The notes under the pieces: model-generated
The model's input: only the letters and a program-made list of their open reading frames with translations
Database searches by the model: none
Told to the model about the DNA's origin: nothing
Shown here: piece by piece, positions 4,695 to 6,118 of the stretch
How the letters are laid out: every line of letters starts with the position of its first letter
How positions within the stretch are numbered: position 1 is the first letter of the stretch
Position numbers and translations under genes: made by a program
NCBI GenBank assembly: GCA_946537565.1
Contig: CAMNFW010000133.1
Coordinates: 1-6,118 of the forward strand
Length of the DNA stretch: 6,118 nucleotides
Direction: 5' to 3'
DNA from: an uncultured Ruminococcus sp.
GTDB lineage: Bacteria; Bacillota; Clostridia; Oscillospirales; Ruminococcaceae

Positions 4695-5482
4695 ACGCTC
4701 CTGTTCACTAAAATATTGTTCTGTGCCACTGTTATGCCGGATACATATATCCTGCTGTTCTGCTGTACCTTCTCCTTTACGAAGTTGGTATAAGCCTTTC
4801 CGTACTTAGAGAAGCTGGTTTTGTATATTTTCATCTCCGAAAGCTTCTGTATAAGCCAAGCGGGCATTGAATCGGAAACCTTTACTTCCATAAGTCTCTG
4901 GTCTGCACCGATAATGTAATTTCCGTAGCTTTCATTAGCCAGTGTCAGATCAAAACGGCGCTCAGTGATCTTGCGGTCGAAGGTGAGACGGAAGTCACCG
5001 TTGTCCTTGCCGAAGAAAGCTTCTCTCTGATAGCTGATGTACTGCTTGGGAGCAACGGGATAATTATCCAGAAAAACATCAAGCTCTCTGAAAACCTGCT
5101 CAGTGATGTACTTTCTCATTTCGGGCTTTGAACGGTCTGCGAAATAAGCATCTGACTCAGCCAGTGTCATTGAAACTCTTCTCTTTGTAACGATGCCGCC
5201 GATCTTCTTTTTGACCTCAAGGAAAACCAGTGAATCAGGCTGAGCCGGAGAGTAGTAGCTGCGAAGTCTCAGCTTTTCCTTGTAGTAGGGTTTTGCGAGG
5301 GATTCACGGATAAGGTAATCGTCGGGTGTGTCGTAGTAGATATTGTAGATGCCGTATTCCTTACCGCCGACACAGTATTTATCCGGGTTCATGTACTGAG
5401 GAATGACCTCCATGAGACTTTCATACTGTTCCATGTTCAACAAGAACTTTATCTCTTTGCGTGCAAATGTATTAATAGCCAT
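4691..5482 (-). CDS. VTC-domain polyphosphate polymerase, 263 aa
   Basis: Belongs to the VTC family of the CYTH/triphosphate-tunnel superfamily, whose fungal member Vtc4 makes inorganic polyphosphate from ATP. The basic and acidic tunnel residues expected of the fold are visible in order: RKEIKF (8-13), IYYDTPD (48-54), EKLRLRSY (69-76), FLEVKKK (87-93) followed by TKRR (99-102), SYQREAF (150-156), LTFDRKI (166-172), LMEVKV (197-202) and KTSFSKYGKAY (221-231). The length fits the catalytic domain alone, with no SPX or transmembrane region, so membrane association would depend on the DUF4956 protein encoded directly downstream. The ATG at 5482 gives the usual family N-terminus but has only a weak GGAAAG two bases upstream, while a strong AAAGGAG at 5531-5525 lies 42 bases away with no start codon nearby. 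A promoter with response-regulator-like repeats lies at 5549-5591. Activity is inferred from the family; CYTH relatives can instead act as triphosphatases. Confidence 0.92.
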   Translation of the reverse strand: MAINTFARKEIKFLLNMEQYESLMEVIPQYMNPDKYCVGGKEYGIYNIYYDTPDDYLIRESLAKPYYKEKLRLRSYYSPAQPDSLVFLEVKKKIGGIVTKRRVSMTLAESDAYFADRSKPEMRKYITEQVFRELDVFLDNYPVAPKQYISYQREAFFGKDNGDFRLTFDRKITERRFDLTLANESYGNYIIGADQRLMEVKVSDSMPAWLIQKLSEMKIYKTSFSKYGKAYTNFVKEKVQQNSRIYVSGITVAQNNILVNRSV

Positions 5483-5548
5483 ATCTTTCCGGTTACGGTC
5501 CTTCGTTTGCCGCTCCGGTTTCAGCTCCTTTCGTTGTTTTCTGATGTT

Positions 5549-5591
5549 ATTATAATGCCCCTATCTTAAAATAATCTTAAAGTTTCTTAAA
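5549..5591 (-). promoter_or_regulatory. Activator-type promoter with TTTAAG direct repeats upstream of the polymerase gene
   Basis: On the minus strand TTTAAG occurs at 5591-5586, 5581-5576 and 5570-5565, separated by four and five bases, so with a near-helical period of 10-11 bp. Ten bases after the last copy is a perfect TATAAT (5554-5549). No TTGACA-like -35 is present at the usual spacing; the repeats occupy that position. Tandem hexamers at 11-bp period replacing the -35 are typical of OmpR/PhoB-class response regulators. TTTAAG-N5-TTTAAG is the published consensus of streptococcal CiaR, and Bacillus PhoP uses TTAACA-like repeats at the same period. Which regulator acts here is unknown. 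Predicted start is near 5542, giving a leader of about 60 bases. Confidence 0.6.
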
Positions 5592-5618
5592 AAGCGGGAT
5601 TTATTTTGTGAAAATTGT

Positions 5619-5696
5619 GTGATAAAAATAATTGCCGGAACAGCAGCTGCAGTAACCTTTTCAGCTTTAAAGAGAAGGAGTCGTAAAGCAAGATAA
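5619..5696 (+). CDS. Possible 25-residue small basic peptide ahead of a plus-strand terminator
   Basis: From a GTG at 5619 the plus strand reads MIKIIAGTAAAVTFSALK and then RRSRKAR, stopping at TAA 5694-5696. A short Ala-rich hydrophobic segment is followed by a very basic tail, a composition typical of small membrane-associated peptides. A strong intrinsic terminator on the same strand begins 17 bases after the stop (5714-5756), which suggests that something is transcribed rightward here. Against it: no clear Shine-Dalgarno precedes the GTG, no good plus-strand promoter is visible, and 25 codons can occur by chance. The transcript could be a non-coding RNA instead. Confidence 0.25.
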   Translation: MIKIIAGTAAAVTFSALKRRSRKAR

Positions 5697-5713
5697 TTTC
5701 TTATTATATTAAT

Positions 5714-5756
5714 AAGTGTGCAGAACCAATATCTGATAGTTCTGCACACTTTTTTT
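5714..5756 (+). terminator. Strong rho-independent terminator, U-tract on the plus strand
   Basis: A perfect 13-bp stem AAGTGTGCAGAAC (5714-5726) / GTTCTGCACACTT (5739-5751) with a 12-base loop is followed by T to 5756. It starts two bases beyond the stop codon of the minus-strand dockerin gene. On the minus strand the stem is followed only by ATTAATATAA, a poor U-tract, so it may terminate both directions but is built for a rightward transcript. Confidence 0.8.
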
Positions 5757-5757
5757 A

Positions 5758-6118
5758 TCAGCTTATAGTATTTTCAGGAATGTTAATGGTGACCTTATTT
5801 CCGTCATCATCTATATAATAGTAGCAATCGTTTTCCTCATCGTACTCCAGGTCGTAGAGCTTAGTATTAACAGCAACTGATTTGTTGTTTGAACCGCTGC
5901 TGCCGGGAGTTACCTTAGTCTCCTGCTTATCCTCCTCAGTGATGATAGTGATATCAACGCCGCCGTCAAAGAGACAATAATCATCGCCGAATTTCTCACG
6001 CAGAAGATTTCCCTTATCTATAAGGATCTGTCTCATGAGTATCAGGTCAAAGGAATCAAGTCTGCCGTTTTCGTCAACGTCCCAGAGGGGAGTTCTTTCG
6101 TCGGCGGAGAAGTCTATA
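5758..6118 (-). CDS. C-terminal part of a dockerin-repeat protein (5' part outside window)
   Basis: The minus-strand frame is open to the right edge; about 119 codons are visible and the true start lies beyond 6118. The internal ATG at 6036 is not the start, because a dockerin-type calcium-binding loop lies upstream of it in frame: DVDENGRLDSFD at bases 6081-6046, with acidic or amide residues at positions 1, 3, 5, 9 and 12 and Gly at 6, followed by the helix LILMRQILID. Dockerins normally hold two such repeats and bind cohesins on scaffoldins or the cell surface; only one is in view, so the first may lie outside. The tail after the repeat is unusual: about 80 residues with a TPGSSGSNNK spacer and an acidic, Tyr-rich segment (DLEYDEENDCYYYIDDDGNK) that I do not recognise. 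It ends at a hairpin at 5756-5714 and shows no overlap with the downstream polymerase operon. Confidence 0.82.
   Translation of the reverse strand, partial: IDFSADERTPLWDVDENGRLDSFDLILMRQILIDKGNLLREKFGDDYCLFDGGVDITIITEEDKQETKVTPGSSGSNNKSVAVNTKLYDLEYDEENDCYYYIDDDGNKVTINIPENTIS

Noticed and set aside
5561..5749. 62-codon minus-strand ORF upstream of the polymerase gene
   Set aside because: It starts inside the terminator hairpin, runs through the TTTAAG repeats of the promoter, and has no ribosome binding site.

Overview
This window looks like a chromosomal segment from a Gram-positive gut or rumen Firmicute, most likely in the Ruminococcus/Oscillospiraceae group. The reasons are strong AGGAGG ribosome binding sites, AT-rich intergenic DNA between genes of moderate GC, a dockerin-type repeat (cellulosome-style anchoring), and a polyphosphate polymerase (VTC-fold) / DUF4956 / Cthe_2159-type beta-helix gene set. 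The genus assignment is inference. All six convincing protein genes lie on the minus strand, so the window reads from right to left.

In transcription order: (1) 6118-5758 is the C-terminal end of a dockerin-containing protein, entering from outside the window. (2) 5757-5483 is an intergenic region. It holds a strong hairpin whose U-tract faces the plus strand, a possible 25-residue plus-strand ORF, and an activator-type promoter with TTTAAG direct repeats upstream of a TATAAT. (3) 5482-4691 encodes a VTC-domain polyphosphate polymerase, which overlaps by an ATGA, or abuts, (4) 4694-3942, a DUF4956 membrane protein. (5) A 191-bp leader full of inverted repeats separates these from (6) 3750-2296, a lipoprotein with a long Thr/Ala/Lys linker and a Cthe_2159-type carbohydrate-binding beta-helix domain, closed by a rho-independent terminator at 2288-2258. 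(7) 2257-1507 carries no convincing protein gene. Its left part has stacked minus-strand hairpin/U-tract elements and a probable small structured RNA; its right part is very AT-rich with inverted repeats. (8) 1506-865 encodes a ribbon-helix-helix protein with a near-consensus sigma-A promoter, followed after 73 bp by (9) clpB, whose first 264 codons lie in the window.

The central group suggests a cell-surface system. A cytoplasmic polymerase would make polyphosphate or a related polyanion, its membrane partner could anchor it or act as a conduit, and a surface lipoprotein binds polysaccharide. The promoter architecture suggests control by an OmpR/PhoB-class response regulator. The RHH-clpB pair may form a separate stress-related transcription unit. 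The least explained parts are the stacked RNA-like block at 1635-1850, the structured leader at 3768-3872 and the plus-strand terminator at 5714-5756.
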